Under the pieces are notes generated by a model. That model was not told the DNA's origin and searched no databases. It saw only the letters and a program-made list of their open reading frames with translations. This document shows, piece by piece, positions 9,023-17,581 of a DNA stretch of 64,000 bases. Location: positions 179,475 through 243,474 of the forward strand of contig NZ_JNVM01000002.1 of NCBI RefSeq assembly GCF_000722545.1, written 5' to 3'. The position numbers and the translations under genes are program-made. How positions within the stretch are numbered: the stretch's first letter is position 1; every line of letters begins with the position of its first letter. This DNA is from Paenibacillus tyrphae (GTDB taxonomy: Bacteria; Bacillota; Bacilli; Paenibacillales; NBRC-103111).

Positions 9023-10552
9023 TTAACTTAATTCGGACCGGTTGATTTTGAGATTGGCGGTCTTGGGCAGCGGCTCGCGAAATTGGACGGTGTCGGGAAT
9101 CATGTAATAGGGCAGAACCGATTTGCAGTAGCGGATGACCTCCTTCTCCGTCAGCGCGTGCCCCTCTTCCGTGACGACCAGCGCCTTCAAGCTGCCGCCT
9201 TTGTCTGGATCGTGCCTGCCGATCACCGCAGCCTCGATCACGCCGGGCATTTGGCACAAGCGCTCCTCTACTTCCTCGGGACTGAACCGGAAGCCTTGCG
9301 ATTTCAGCATTTTGTCTTTCCGTCCGACAAAATACAGGTAGCCTTCCTCGTCCAGCTTTCCGAGGTCGCCGGTATGCAGCGCTCCGCCCCGGAACACTTC
9401 GTTCGTCTTCGCCGGATCGTTCCAGTAGCCCGGAGACACGAACGCGCCTCGGTGCACGATTTCGCCGGTCTCGCCCGGACCGCACAAGCGGCCGTCCTCG
9501 TCTTCGACGGTAATGTCCACGCCGGGCAAAGGCTTGCCCACCGACGGGATTTTGTGTTCAAACTCTTCGGGAAGCAGGCACGTGGAACGAAAAGCCTCCG
9601 TCATGCCGTACATCATATAAAATTTCGTCTGCCTCAGCAGATCCTTTAATTTCATTAGCTCGTCATGGGGAAAAGGTTCGCCGATAATCGAGATGTATCT
9701 GAGGTGAGGGTATTGGTGCTTCGCCAATGGAGAGTGTTTTTGGAGGAGCATCCTCCAAAGCGACGGTACGCCGTGGAAGCCGGTAATCTGCTCGCGAAGC
9801 ATCGTTTCCACGATATCATGAGGGAAAAGGGATTCTTGCAAAACCAAGGTTCCGCCTACATACAGCATGGTGAACAATTGACTGAGCGCGCCGTCGAACG
9901 AAAATGGGGTCACGCTGATCAGCCGGTCGTTGCGCCGGTTTTCCAAAACCTGGGCGGAGGTGATCGTCGCCTCACTAAAAATCCGATGCGTTACCACAAT
10001 GCCCTTCGGCTTTCCGGTGGAGCCGGAGGTGTATAGGATCGCCGCCGGATCGTCTGCATGCACGGCCGCCTGAAGGCTGCCCGCGAAATCCGCACACTGT
10101 AAAATGTCTTCCATCGCATAATCATGTTCATATTCCGACCGGTCTCTGCGCTGCACCTGCGCCTGGGATAATCTTACAATCAGCTCGATGCTGCTTTCTT
10201 CCAGACCGGCTTGGTTCAGAACGCCGATTCTGCTGTCATGAACGAACAGCGCCCGCATCCCGCAATCCATGACGATATGACGCAGCTGCTCGCTTTTGAC
10301 ATGCGGATTGATATGGACGAAGATCGCCCCCATCTTCATTGCCGCCAGGATGACGATGATTTCTTCGAGGCATTTGGCTGAAAAAATGCCCAGTCGGTCG
10401 CCTTTGCGAATGCCTTGAGAGAGCAGAAATCGCGCGAGCCGGGTCGAAGCCTCGTCGGCTTCTCGAAAGGTCAACCGCCTGTGCTTCTCGATAAACGCTT
10501 CCTTCTGCGGATCGTCTGCCGCAGCCTTGGACAACATGTCGGGAATCAGCAT
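9023..10552 (-). CDS. Stand-alone AMP-dependent ligase / adenylation enzyme
   Basis: A 509-aa single-domain member of the ANL superfamily: P-loop YTSGSTGKPKG near residue 175, YGMTEAF, HTGDLGKLD, the hinge region GRKDKMLKSQGFRFSPEEVEE, and a C-terminal PKTANLKINR segment. The last supplies the usual catalytic lysine, although it is shorter than in NRPS A domains. The pocket keeps Asp at the position equivalent to GrsA Asp235 (SFDGAL), which favours an amino acid over a fatty or aryl acid; this is weak evidence. The preceding gene, 10 bp upstream, encodes a free carrier protein, so the likely job is aminoacyl-AMP formation and loading of that carrier, as in prolyl-AMP ligase/PCP pairs. Confidence 0.88.
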   Translation of the reverse strand: MLIPDMLSKAAADDPQKEAFIEKHRRLTFREADEASTRLARFLLSQGIRKGDRLGIFSAKCLEEIIVILAAMKMGAIFVHINPHVKSEQLRHIVMDCGMRALFVHDSRIGVLNQAGLEESSIELIVRLSQAQVQRRDRSEYEHDYAMEDILQCADFAGSLQAAVHADDPAAILYTSGSTGKPKGIVVTHRIFSEATITSAQVLENRRNDRLISVTPFSFDGALSQLFTMLYVGGTLVLQESLFPHDIVETMLREQITGFHGVPSLWRMLLQKHSPLAKHQYPHLRYISIIGEPFPHDELMKLKDLLRQTKFYMMYGMTEAFRSTCLLPEEFEHKIPSVGKPLPGVDITVEDEDGRLCGPGETGEIVHRGAFVSPGYWNDPAKTNEVFRGGALHTGDLGKLDEEGYLYFVGRKDKMLKSQGFRFSPEEVEERLCQMPGVIEAAVIGRHDPDKGGSLKALVVTEEGHALTEKEVIRYCKSVLPYYMIPDTVQFREPLPKTANLKINRSELS

Positions 10553-10562
10553 ACGGCTACCT

Positions 10563-10796
10563 TCATGCCCTTAACCGTTCGACCAGCGACACGACACCGT
10601 TCATCGTTCCGAGGCTCTCCATGTTCACGTCATCCTCGGAAATGCTCACACGAAACGTTTCTTCTAGAAAAGAAATCAGATCCAGCACATCCAGCGAGGT
10701 CAGCAAGCCTGCTTCGAACAGATTCAGCGAAGGATCGGTTACAGGCTCATGGGTCAGTTCGCGAATATAATCGGAAATTTGTTCTCGTACCGTCAT
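10563..10796 (-). CDS. Free-standing acyl/peptidyl carrier protein
   Basis: A 77-aa protein starting at the ATG at 10796, chosen because GGGAGG precedes it by about 9 nt; a longer frame opens at 10823. The fold-defining pattern is visible: an acidic N-terminal helix, then FEAGLLTSLDVLDLISFLEE, where the serine of LLTSLD is the probable phosphopantetheine attachment site (the usual DSL is TSL here), then a helix II/III region with EDDVNMESLG. It lies between etfA and the AMP ligase, so it is the probable partner of the ligase and the substrate carrier for the dehydrogenase encoded further down. Confidence 0.85.
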   Translation of the reverse strand: MTVREQISDYIRELTHEPVTDPSLNLFEAGLLTSLDVLDLISFLEETFRVSISEDDVNMESLGTMNGVVSLVERLRA

Positions 10797-10847
10797 CGGT
10801 CTGCGCCTCCCGCAATTTTCCATAAAGTTGCAATCCGTTTTACTTGG

Positions 10848-12122
10848 TCAACTCATTTGCTGCTTCTCCGCTTTCAGCGTCTCCATAAATGCCGGGATCA
10901 CTTCCAACAGATCGCCTACGATCCCATAAGTAGCGAGATCGAAAATCGGCGCATTCGGATCGGAATTAATCGCAACGATCGTTTCCGCCTCCTCCATCCC
11001 TACCGTATGCTGGAGCGCCCCGGAAATCCCGCAGGCAAAATAGACGCGGGGCTTGACAATGCTTCCGGTTTGGCCGATCTGATGGGAAGGATGAATCCAG
11101 CCCAGATCCACGGCAGCCCGGGTAGCTCCCACGCTGGCCCCTATCGCTCCGGCAAATTCGTAGATGAGCGGCAGGTTCTCCGCCTTCTTGATCCCCCGCC
11201 CCACCGCAACGATCGTATCGGCCTGCAGCAGATTGGCGGGGTCCGCCCGCCCCTTCACGATTTCCAAAATTTCAAGCACCGTCTTGGACACGCGAATCTG
11301 CGAGCTCATATCCCTTACGGTGCCGCTGGGCGCGCTTACTTTCGAGGCCGGCCGGAATACGTGCTCCTTGATCGTCGCCATTTGCGGTCTTTGATGCGGA
11401 ATGACGATTTTCGCGACGATGCTTCCGCCGTAAGCGGGCCTCGTGACAACCAGGTTGCCCGTGTCCTGATCGAGCGACAGGCTGATGCAGTCGGCGCACA
11501 ATCCGGTATTCAGCCGTGCGGCGACTCTCGGGAAGATCGAACGGCCGCGCCGGGTGCCGCTTCCGAGCACGATGGCCGGCTTCAGCTCGGCCAGCAGCTC
11601 GCTCATGCAGCGGGCTTCCGCGTCCTCCGCATAGGGCTGAAGATTCGGGCTGTCGACCAGCCATACCTCATCGACGCCGAGCTCCAGCAGCTCGCCGGTT
11701 AAATGGCCGATCTCGCTGCCGAGGAGTACAGCCGATACGGGCAGCCCCGTTCCTTCAGTCAATTGCCTCGCAGCCCCGATCACCTCCGCCACCGAAGGAA
11801 CAAGCGCTCCGTCGGTATGCTCCGCATAGACGCAAATGCCGCTAAACGTCGACGTTTCGTTCCCCTTAACGATACTCTTAACGTCCGGTTCGTCCGGTAT
11901 GGACCAGTCGACCATGGAATCTCCGGGCATAACGTCATCCGGCAAGGAATCATCGACGATCGCATCCGCCGGGCATACCGGCACGCAAGAGCCGCATACA
12001 ACGCACCGGTTGTGGTCGACAAACGCCTGAGCGTCCACCAAGCTCAAAGCTTCAAATGGACAAAGCTGCACACAGGTTCCGCATCCGATGCAATTCGATT
12101 GGAGAATGCGAATTTGGCTCAT
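10848..12122 (-). CDS. etfA: Electron transfer flavoprotein alpha subunit with N-terminal 2x[4Fe-4S] ferredoxin domain
   Basis: 424 aa from the ATG at 12122, which overlaps the etfB stop by 4 bp (ATGA) and has GGAG upstream; a longer frame to 12185 is rejected. Residues 1-65 form a bacterial ferredoxin domain with two complete cluster motifs, CIGCGTCVQLCP and CVVCGSCVPVCP. The rest is EtfA, including the FAD-binding C-terminal half (GSGTRRGRSIFPRVAAR, VAVGRGIKKAENL, SHQIGQTGSIVKP, CGISGALQH). Ferredoxin-fused EtfA is known from anaerobes, for example CarE of the caffeyl-CoA reductase complex. Here it is expected to exchange electrons with the operon's acyl-CoA dehydrogenase-like protein and possibly with ferredoxin. 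Its place inside an NRPS operon is unusual. Confidence 0.93.
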   Translation of the reverse strand: MSQIRILQSNCIGCGTCVQLCPFEALSLVDAQAFVDHNRCVVCGSCVPVCPADAIVDDSLPDDVMPGDSMVDWSIPDEPDVKSIVKGNETSTFSGICVYAEHTDGALVPSVAEVIGAARQLTEGTGLPVSAVLLGSEIGHLTGELLELGVDEVWLVDSPNLQPYAEDAEARCMSELLAELKPAIVLGSGTRRGRSIFPRVAARLNTGLCADCISLSLDQDTGNLVVTRPAYGGSIVAKIVIPHQRPQMATIKEHVFRPASKVSAPSGTVRDMSSQIRVSKTVLEILEIVKGRADPANLLQADTIVAVGRGIKKAENLPLIYEFAGAIGASVGATRAAVDLGWIHPSHQIGQTGSIVKPRVYFACGISGALQHTVGMEEAETIVAINSDPNAPIFDLATYGIVGDLLEVIPAFMETLKAEKQQMS

Positions 12123-12937
12123 GTGAAAACTCCTGTTCCTTTGTCGTCGCAGGCCCCGATTTTGGACAAAATGCGGGCTGCGCATTGCCGGTTGTCCGCA
12201 TAGCGGACGATTTCCCCGTTAACCGCCCTCTCCTTTCCGGCCGGGTGGTATACGCCGACGACCCGAGTAGGCGATCCGCTTAGACCGGCCCGGCCCGGCT
12301 TAATCCCCAGATCATCCGGGCCCCAAACCGTGATTTGCGCGGTCTTTGCCTTCATGAGGCCCACAACCGATGGAATCCGCGGTTGGTTGATATGCTTGCG
12401 GATGCACAGCAGCGCCGGCAAAGGCAGCTTGATCGTGACATCGCGGTCCTCCAGCTCCCGTTTGACCACCATTTCCCGGTCGTCATGCGCGGAGCAGATT
12501 TCGCTTACGTTCGCCACATGAACGATGCCGAGCTGCTCTGCCAAGCTCGGGCCGACTTGGCCAGTCTCCCCATCAAGCGATTGCTCGCCGGTCAACACGA
12601 GTTGGAAGCCGCCCAATTTGCGAATCCCTGCCGCCAGCGTATACGAAGTGGCCAACGTATCCGCCCCGGCAAAATCACGGCCCGAGAGCAATACGATCCG
12701 GTCGACGCCCAAGGCGGCGAAGTCGCGAAGCTGCTCCCGGCATTTTTCCGGTCCCATCGACAGGCATGTCACGGTCCCTCCGTACCGGTCCTTCAATTTC
12801 AGCGCTTCTTCCACAGCATAGTAATCGTTCGCGTTGTTGACCAACTGGCTCGCTTCCCGGCTTGCACCGTCCGTTTCTTTGCTTTCGTCCGCCATCTCCT
12901 GCAGCATCACTTGTTTGACGCAGACTGCAATGTTCAC
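12119..12937 (-). CDS. etfB: Electron transfer flavoprotein beta subunit
   Basis: A 272-aa EtfB beginning MNIAVCVKQV, with the conserved segments ANDYYAVEEALKLKD, LLTGEQSLDGETGQVGP and LPALLCIRKHINQPRIPS. It binds AMP or FAD and docks with the acyl-CoA dehydrogenase. It is the first gene of the nine-gene operon. The start is a GTG with AAGGAGG 6 nt upstream. The adjacent etfA overlaps by 4 bp, so the two are translationally coupled. Confidence 0.92.
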   Translation of the reverse strand: MNIAVCVKQVMLQEMADESKETDGASREASQLVNNANDYYAVEEALKLKDRYGGTVTCLSMGPEKCREQLRDFAALGVDRIVLLSGRDFAGADTLATSYTLAAGIRKLGGFQLVLTGEQSLDGETGQVGPSLAEQLGIVHVANVSEICSAHDDREMVVKRELEDRDVTIKLPLPALLCIRKHINQPRIPSVVGLMKAKTAQITVWGPDDLGIKPGRAGLSGSPTRVVGVYHPAGKERAVNGEIVRYADNRQCAARILSKIGACDDKGTGVFT

Positions 12938-13232
12938 CGAAAGCCTCCTTCCCGAATACTAAATATCAGGGCCCGTAATTCATATTATTATCTACTTTGG
13001 GTAATTTTGGTAGTGATCATTTTCACAATCTTTGTTAACATTCTGCAAACGAAAACGAAATCGCCTGACCGTTCAAGGCGACAAATTTTAGATTGACCCT
13101 TAAGAAAAGGGAAAGCGGCAGTTCAGAACACGAAAATAAAGTTCTTGACTACCGCTGCTTTATTCAACTAACGTTACCCGTTAGAGCTTAACCTGATGAT
13201 CAGATTTCAGCTCAAACTTAAATTCTTCAGCA
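12938..13232. other. Intergenic leader of the left biosynthetic operon, with a decayed hairpin repeat
   Basis: No gene is visible. The half near 12950-13030 is AT-rich and probably holds the etfB promoter, but I see no clear -35/-10 pair. At 13111-13190 a degenerate inverted repeat (AAAGCGGCAG ... CCGCTGCTTTATT, then a short CTAAC...GTTAG palindrome) resembles the better preserved copy at 17304-17375. Confidence 0.5.
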
Positions 13233-13637
13233 CTATTTGGAAGCAAAACGTTTTGCGAACGTCACGCATAAAACATCGCCAATAAGCGGGAACCCCACTA
13301 CTACACAAAGTGCCGCTAAGAATAGCGGAAGGATTTCGTTTCGAACAGAACGTTGTTGTCTAAAGATAAACAGCAATCCTCCTGCCAACACTCCAGCAAT
13401 TGCAGCGCGACATACCGTGAGGAACAAAGGATCGAAATCCATCACAGCTAAACGTGTTGCTGGTAGGGAACCACTGAAAAATAGCTGATTAGCCCAATAT
13501 GGGACGATTTCGCCAGAATCGATCATGGCCTGCACCCGGTCTATGGATGCTGCATCCTCAGATGTACGGCGGTCTATCATGCCCGTTGGATTCAGTATAG
13601 GGTCGAACCTGCCGGCCATGACATGGTTCATATCCAC
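13233..13637 (-). pseudogene. Fragment of an EamA/DMT-type transporter fused to an unrelated 5' segment
   Basis: The 134-codon frame contains an EamA-like N-terminal segment: FSGSLPATRLAV at the end of TM1, FDPLFLTVCRAAIAGVLAGGLLF for TM2, and LPLFLAALCVVVGFPL for TM3. Full proteins have ten membrane helices and about 300 aa, so most of the gene is missing. The first 45 residues (ending MIDSGEIVPYW) are hydrophilic and do not belong to the family, which points to a deletion junction. The end after VGFPL also departs from the family. It directly follows the serine hydrolase gene. Confidence 0.55.
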
Positions 13638-13688
13638 CTTGAATTGAATTTACTTCAATGTGATTCCAAATTCCGCGTTCGGCGCGCC
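13628..13688. repeat. Direct repeat copy A (3' end of serine hydrolase gene)
   Basis: About 61 bp covering the last codons of the serine hydrolase and its downstream flank is nearly identical to 15889-15949. The match begins with CATATCCACCTTGAATTG in both copies and has only a few substitutions. Confidence 0.85.
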
Positions 13689-15716
13689 AGCAAATACAAC
13701 CGTTCCGTTCTTCGGCAGCTGTACTTTGTTGTTGCCGCTCACAAAGCTAAAGTTGATGCGCACTCCTGTTTCATCGTATACTGCGAATGCACTATTCGCG
13801 GGCAGCGTCACGGTCAACGTTTTCCCTGCCGCCGCTTGCGGGATCGTAAACCATTTCGCATGCCCATTCGCTTGCAGCGTAACTTTGGACGATTGGCCTG
13901 CAGGGAGCGGTTTTACATTTGACTCGTTCACGAATAGCATTCCGGCCTCTTCTATGTATTCATGGCCGCCCTCTGTATAGAAGCGGGCTTCACTTGTATC
14001 GCGGCCTGCCAACACGGGGATCTGGATCTGATGCGCCGCTGTGTTCGGACCTGTTATTTTTTTCCCCTCCCAATAGCCAGGAAAATCTTCCTCACGAGTA
14101 ATCTGATTTGTAGGCATTTGCACGAAATACATCATAGAGTTGAAATTTTCGTTCACAAGATAAAACTTGGCGCCTTCCCGTTTCTTCCAAGCAGAAGCGG
14201 TTTCCTTGGACAGCTTGTTATCTTCTAACTTCTCAGCTGCATACTCAGACACCGCATCTTGCCCCAATCCTGGCTCCGTGCGATATGTACTCCTCTTCAA
14301 ATAGGTGCGTCCATTTTTCTCGGTTACGAAGCTGAGCTTGGAGGTACCCTCCTTGTTGACAAAACTCCCATCCGCGGTATACACATATTTCGCTTCTGGC
14401 TCGGGTGCTAAGAACAGTTCCCCATCCTTTGTAATATTAATTTTGAATTGGCTACGGCTATCGCCGTAATATCCTGCTTGCTTCATCACCTCTTGCGGCA
14501 TCTTGGACTTAACAGGTTTACCAAATGATTTGCCTGGCTTGACGGCCTTGATGACGCCCTTTTCTTTAAGTGCCGCCAGCAGCAATTCATTAGCTAGCAT
14601 TTGATTTGTGCTGGAGCGGCCGCCGGATGACAACACAGCCGCTGCCATCTTCTGTTCAGGAAGCACGACTAGCGCAGCATGCTGCAATAACGAGTCGCCG
14701 GTTTTAGCCAAGCCTTTGATCCCATATTCACTGAATGGATACAACTTCACACTATCCCATCCGAGGCCATAATTGAACTTACTATCTGCATCTCCCGGCC
14801 ATATTCCCTTTTTGTACTCCTCCTGCTCCATCGCTTTGACTGCCTTGGCTGAGAGAATCCCTTCGGTCTCTCCCATAAATAATTGGGAGAATCGCACCAC
14901 GTCTTCGGCTGTAGAAGAAATACCTCCCGTGCCAATCCCATTCGACCACTCATTCGGAAGCTGTCCTGTATATGTTGGAAAATAAAGCCCTGCCCGCTTA
15001 ACGTCTTTCCCTGGGTCTTGCGACGTCTTCGTATGATTTAACTGCAACGGCTTTGTAAAATGGTGATGTAGAAAGGCGGTAAAGCTCATGCCACTCACTC
15101 TTTCCACCAGAATCTCAGCCAGCCAAAAGCCGTCGTTGCAATATACTGAGAACGCACCCGGGTCAGCCTTTAAGCTTTGGTGAGACAATTGCTGCAACAA
15201 GGTATCATGGGTATAGGAATTATTATCCCCAAATAAAAATGCATTGCTATTAATGGAACCTTGCAGGCCGGAGGAATGGTTCAATAGCATCCGTGGTGTG
15301 ATCCGTTTGTAGCGTTCATCCTTCATCTTAAAATCAGGGATATATTGGGTGATAGGCGTATCTAACTCGATCTTACCTTCATCCACTAGCTTCATCACTG
15401 CAGCCGCCGTATACACTTTGCTAACCGATGCAATGCCGTATACAGTATCTTTGGTCAACGGCTCTTTTCCTTGCATGTCGTTTTTACCGGTCTGACCCGA
15501 CAAAATAATGTTCCCATTATCAATCAGTGCATACTGCACGCTGTTTGCCCCATGGGACTTCGTCAGGAGTTCCGCTTTCTCCGCAGCAATCTTCTCCAAT
15601 CCTGGTTGACTTGCTGCTACTGAAGTCTTATGGGTGGGAGCCGCCATCGACCCTGTTGGTTGAATCATGGGGAGTGCCAATGTAACGGCTAGCACCGATG
15701 CGAGTTTATTTTTCAT
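13650..15716 (-). CDS. Secreted serine hydrolase of the class C beta-lactamase / PBP4* family
   Basis: A 688-aa protein with a signal peptide (MKNK, hydrophobic core, SMAAPTHK cleavage region). The catalytic domain (about 50-390) has all three motifs of the family: SVSK (Ser-x-x-Lys, nucleophile), YCN (Tyr-x-Asn) and KTGDS. A long C-terminal region (about 400-688) follows that has no motif I can name and ends AGAPNAEFGITLK. Relatives include D-alanyl-D-alanine carboxypeptidase/esterase-like proteins; beta-lactam hydrolysis is not implied. The ATG at 15716 has a GAGAGAGGAAGT-type purine stretch upstream. A partial duplicate of the C-terminal part lies just upstream at 15910-16191, so the gene has undergone a tandem rearrangement. 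Confidence 0.87.
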   Translation of the reverse strand: MKNKLASVLAVTLALPMIQPTGSMAAPTHKTSVAASQPGLEKIAAEKAELLTKSHGANSVQYALIDNGNIILSGQTGKNDMQGKEPLTKDTVYGIASVSKVYTAAAVMKLVDEGKIELDTPITQYIPDFKMKDERYKRITPRMLLNHSSGLQGSINSNAFLFGDNNSYTHDTLLQQLSHQSLKADPGAFSVYCNDGFWLAEILVERVSGMSFTAFLHHHFTKPLQLNHTKTSQDPGKDVKRAGLYFPTYTGQLPNEWSNGIGTGGISSTAEDVVRFSQLFMGETEGILSAKAVKAMEQEEYKKGIWPGDADSKFNYGLGWDSVKLYPFSEYGIKGLAKTGDSLLQHAALVVLPEQKMAAAVLSSGGRSSTNQMLANELLLAALKEKGVIKAVKPGKSFGKPVKSKMPQEVMKQAGYYGDSRSQFKINITKDGELFLAPEPEAKYVYTADGSFVNKEGTSKLSFVTEKNGRTYLKRSTYRTEPGLGQDAVSEYAAEKLEDNKLSKETASAWKKREGAKFYLVNENFNSMMYFVQMPTNQITREEDFPGYWEGKKITGPNTAAHQIQIPVLAGRDTSEARFYTEGGHEYIEEAGMLFVNESNVKPLPAGQSSKVTLQANGHAKWFTIPQAAAGKTLTVTLPANSAFAVYDETGVRINFSFVSGNNKVQLPKNGTVVFAGAPNAEFGITLK

Positions 15717-15840
15717 GTTATGACTTCCTCTCTCTAACTAGGTGTATGTTCAACAAATCCTAGTTTAGTTTTTTTATGGTCCGGAAGAAATTGTCTCTAG
15801 GCTAGTTTTTAGTCTGGACTAACGTCCAGGGCAATCGGTG

Positions 15841-15885
15841 TAAAAAAAACCAGTAGGACACCTCTTATGTGCCCTACTGGTTCTT
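15841..15885 (-). terminator. Rho-independent terminator of the decayed duplicate
   Basis: A 14-bp stem with one mismatch (AACCAGTAGGACAC / GTGCCCTACTGGTT) is followed, reading the minus strand, by a run of eight T. It lies downstream of the pseudogene at 15910-16191. Confidence 0.85.
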
Positions 15886-15888
15886 ATT

Positions 15889-15949
15889 CATATCCACCTT
15901 GAATTGCATTTACTTCAACGTGATTCCAAATTCCGCATTCGGCGCGCCC
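15889..15949. repeat. Direct repeat copy B (3' end of decayed hydrolase duplicate)
   Basis: The partner of 13628-13688; it lies at the 3' end of the truncated paralogue and extends into the flank. Confidence 0.85.
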
Positions 15950-16191
15950 GCATTCGGGCCTGTAATTTGTCTGCCCTCCCAATAGCCTGACAGACCGTTC
16001 TCGCGAGTAATTTTCCTTGTCTGCTGCGTGAGATATTCGAATGTTACTGAACTAAATTTCTCGTTCACGAGATAAAACGTAACACCTTCTCGCTTTGCCC
16101 AAGCCGCAGCGGTTTCCTTCGATAGCACGTTGTCTGCTAGCTTCTCGGCTAGATAGTGAGAAACCGCAACTTGCTGAGCTATCGTTCCACG
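15910..16191 (-). pseudogene. Truncated, internally deleted copy of the serine hydrolase C-terminus
   Basis: The frame encodes about 93 residues that align to the C-terminal third of the neighbouring 688-aa hydrolase: AVSHYLAEKLADNVLSKETAAAWAKREG against AVSEYAAEKLEDNKLSKETASAWKKREG, through SGYWEGRQITGPN. It then jumps straight to AGAPNAEFGITLK, skipping roughly 100 residues. The frame has no start codon with a ribosome site upstream of the GTG at 16128, and a TAA ends the homology at 16192. It keeps its own terminator. Confidence 0.8.
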
Positions 16192-16201
16192 TTAGCCTAA
16201 T

Positions 16202-16573
16202 CTATTTTTCCATTGCATCATTTCTGTGCGATTCCACTGAATGATTCGTACCGTATAACTCATTTAAATGCTCGATATGAGCTACTCCCCAATCATTTAA
16301 CGCCTGCAAAATGGGTTCCATCCCTTTACCGTATTCTGTGATGGAGTATTCCACCTTGGGGGGAATTTGGCGATAGATCTCACGGTGAACAATATCGTGA
16401 TACTCCAATTCCCGTAATTGTTGGGTCAACATTTTTTTGGTTATATCCGGTATCGCTTTTTGAAGTTCGCTAAATCTCATGGTTCCGTTTGAAAAAAGGC
16501 GAAGCAGAATCACTGGCTTCCATTTCCCGACAAGGATCTCCAACGCCGTCTCGAATTTACAAAAGGTAGACAT
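16202..16573 (-). CDS. HxlR-family winged-helix regulator
   Basis: A 123-aa protein with the HxlR pattern: a cysteine near the N-terminus (Cys5), EILVGKWKPVILLRL, FSELQKAIPDITKKMLTQQLRELE as the recognition helix region, and a wing with PPKVEYSITEYG. Members of the family often sense electrophiles or oxidants through that cysteine and control a divergent oxidoreductase or membrane gene. Here the divergent neighbour is a DoxX protein 213 bp away, which makes it the likely target. Confidence 0.88.
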   Translation of the reverse strand: MSTFCKFETALEILVGKWKPVILLRLFSNGTMRFSELQKAIPDITKKMLTQQLRELEYHDIVHREIYRQIPPKVEYSITEYGKGMEPILQALNDWGVAHIEHLNELYGTNHSVESHRNDAMEK

Positions 16574-16786
16574 GAATATACCCTCCCCTTCTATGCTGGC
16601 CTTAGGTTTCTTTTTGTATACTACGTTTATTTTAAGTAACTACTTCCTAAAGCGATTTCTATAGATTATTATGCACCTAGAGCTCAATAGACACAAGAGG
16701 AGGTGATTGAAGAAAAAACAGTATGGATTATCGTTAGTTAGTTTGGGATATCAATAGATGAAAGTGATAAGGAGTTGGCGTAATTC

Positions 16787-17155
16787 ATGAACGTCGTTTT
16801 ATGGATCGTACAAGGGATATTAGCATTAGGATTTATTTATTCCGGTTGGTTGAAGGCGTTTCAGTATGAAGTAGCAAAAGCGTCCTGGACATGGGTGAGC
16901 GATGTTCCAAAAGATCTCGTTTTTTTTATTGGTTTAGCGGAATTGTTTGGAGCAATAGGTTTAATTTTGCCTCAAGCCACAAAAATCGTCCCTGTTTTGA
17001 CGCCGACTGCCGCGGCCGGACTTGCTGCAATCGTTCTTTTCGGTGCCGTATTCCATATGATGCGCGGCGAATATAGGGAAATTGTCGTGAACATCGTTTT
17101 CTTAGCATTTGCCCTATTTGTTGCGATTGGTCGTTTAAAGTGGATGCAGTCGTAA
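16787..17155 (+). CDS. DoxX-family small membrane protein
   Basis: A 122-aa protein with four predicted membrane helices (about 3-22, 45-63, 70-88 and 97-115), beginning MNVVLWIVQGILALGFIYSGWLKAF as in DoxX/DoxD-like proteins. KASWTWVSDVPKDLVFFIGLAELFGAIGLILP is the typical second segment. GGAG lies about 10 nt before the ATG. Its biochemical role is not established for this subgroup. The divergent HxlR gene suggests redox-responsive control. A perfect 12-bp stem hairpin follows at 17304-17356. Confidence 0.85.
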   Translation: MNVVLWIVQGILALGFIYSGWLKAFQYEVAKASWTWVSDVPKDLVFFIGLAELFGAIGLILPQATKIVPVLTPTAAAGLAAIVLFGAVFHMMRGEYREIVVNIVFLAFALFVAIGRLKWMQS

Positions 17156-17303
17156 TTCGATAAACGCGGACTTATTGGTCTTAAATCAACCGCAGTTTAC
17201 ACCCTTCTATCGATACCGGCTCTCCGTCAACTAACTTCCTTTTTTCGTAGACTGATAAAGCGTCAGGTCTTATCATATAAGTAGTAGAATGACTCGAAAA
17301 TCG

Positions 17304-17360
17304 AAAGCAGCGGCAGCCTTGGACCGGAAAATTACGTCCTAGTTTGCCGCTGCTTTATTA
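17304..17360 (+). terminator. Hairpin repeat downstream of doxX, probable terminator
   Basis: A perfect 12-bp inverted repeat (AAAGCAGCGGCA / TGCCGCTGCTTT) with a 29-nt loop, followed by TATTAAGCTAACTCGTTAG. The long loop is unusual for a terminator. The same tail occurs at 13152-13185, so this is also a dispersed intergenic repeat. The rest of 17361-17581 shows no gene. Confidence 0.6.
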
Positions 17361-17581
17361 AGCTAACTCGTTAGTGCAATGACTAAGCATCACACTGTGA
17401 TACGCTTCAGCGTGCTGTCTGTAACGGCAAGTTTTAAGGCTATCCTTTGCAGAAGGACACTTTCTTTGTGAACATGCTTGTTTATTTTGGAAATCTGACA
17501 AATACAATAACGGAGGAAAGGATTGCTCCAAGCTGAAGGGGTAATTGTTTTAAAGAAATGTAGATGGGAAACGAAGCTTAC

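Noticed and set aside
9023..10552. Reading the stand-alone ligase as a fatty acyl-AMP ligase
   Set aside because: It lacks the insertion typical of fatty acyl-AMP ligases and keeps the FD motif of amino acid A domains. The real acyl-AMP ligase is the first domain of the giant gene.
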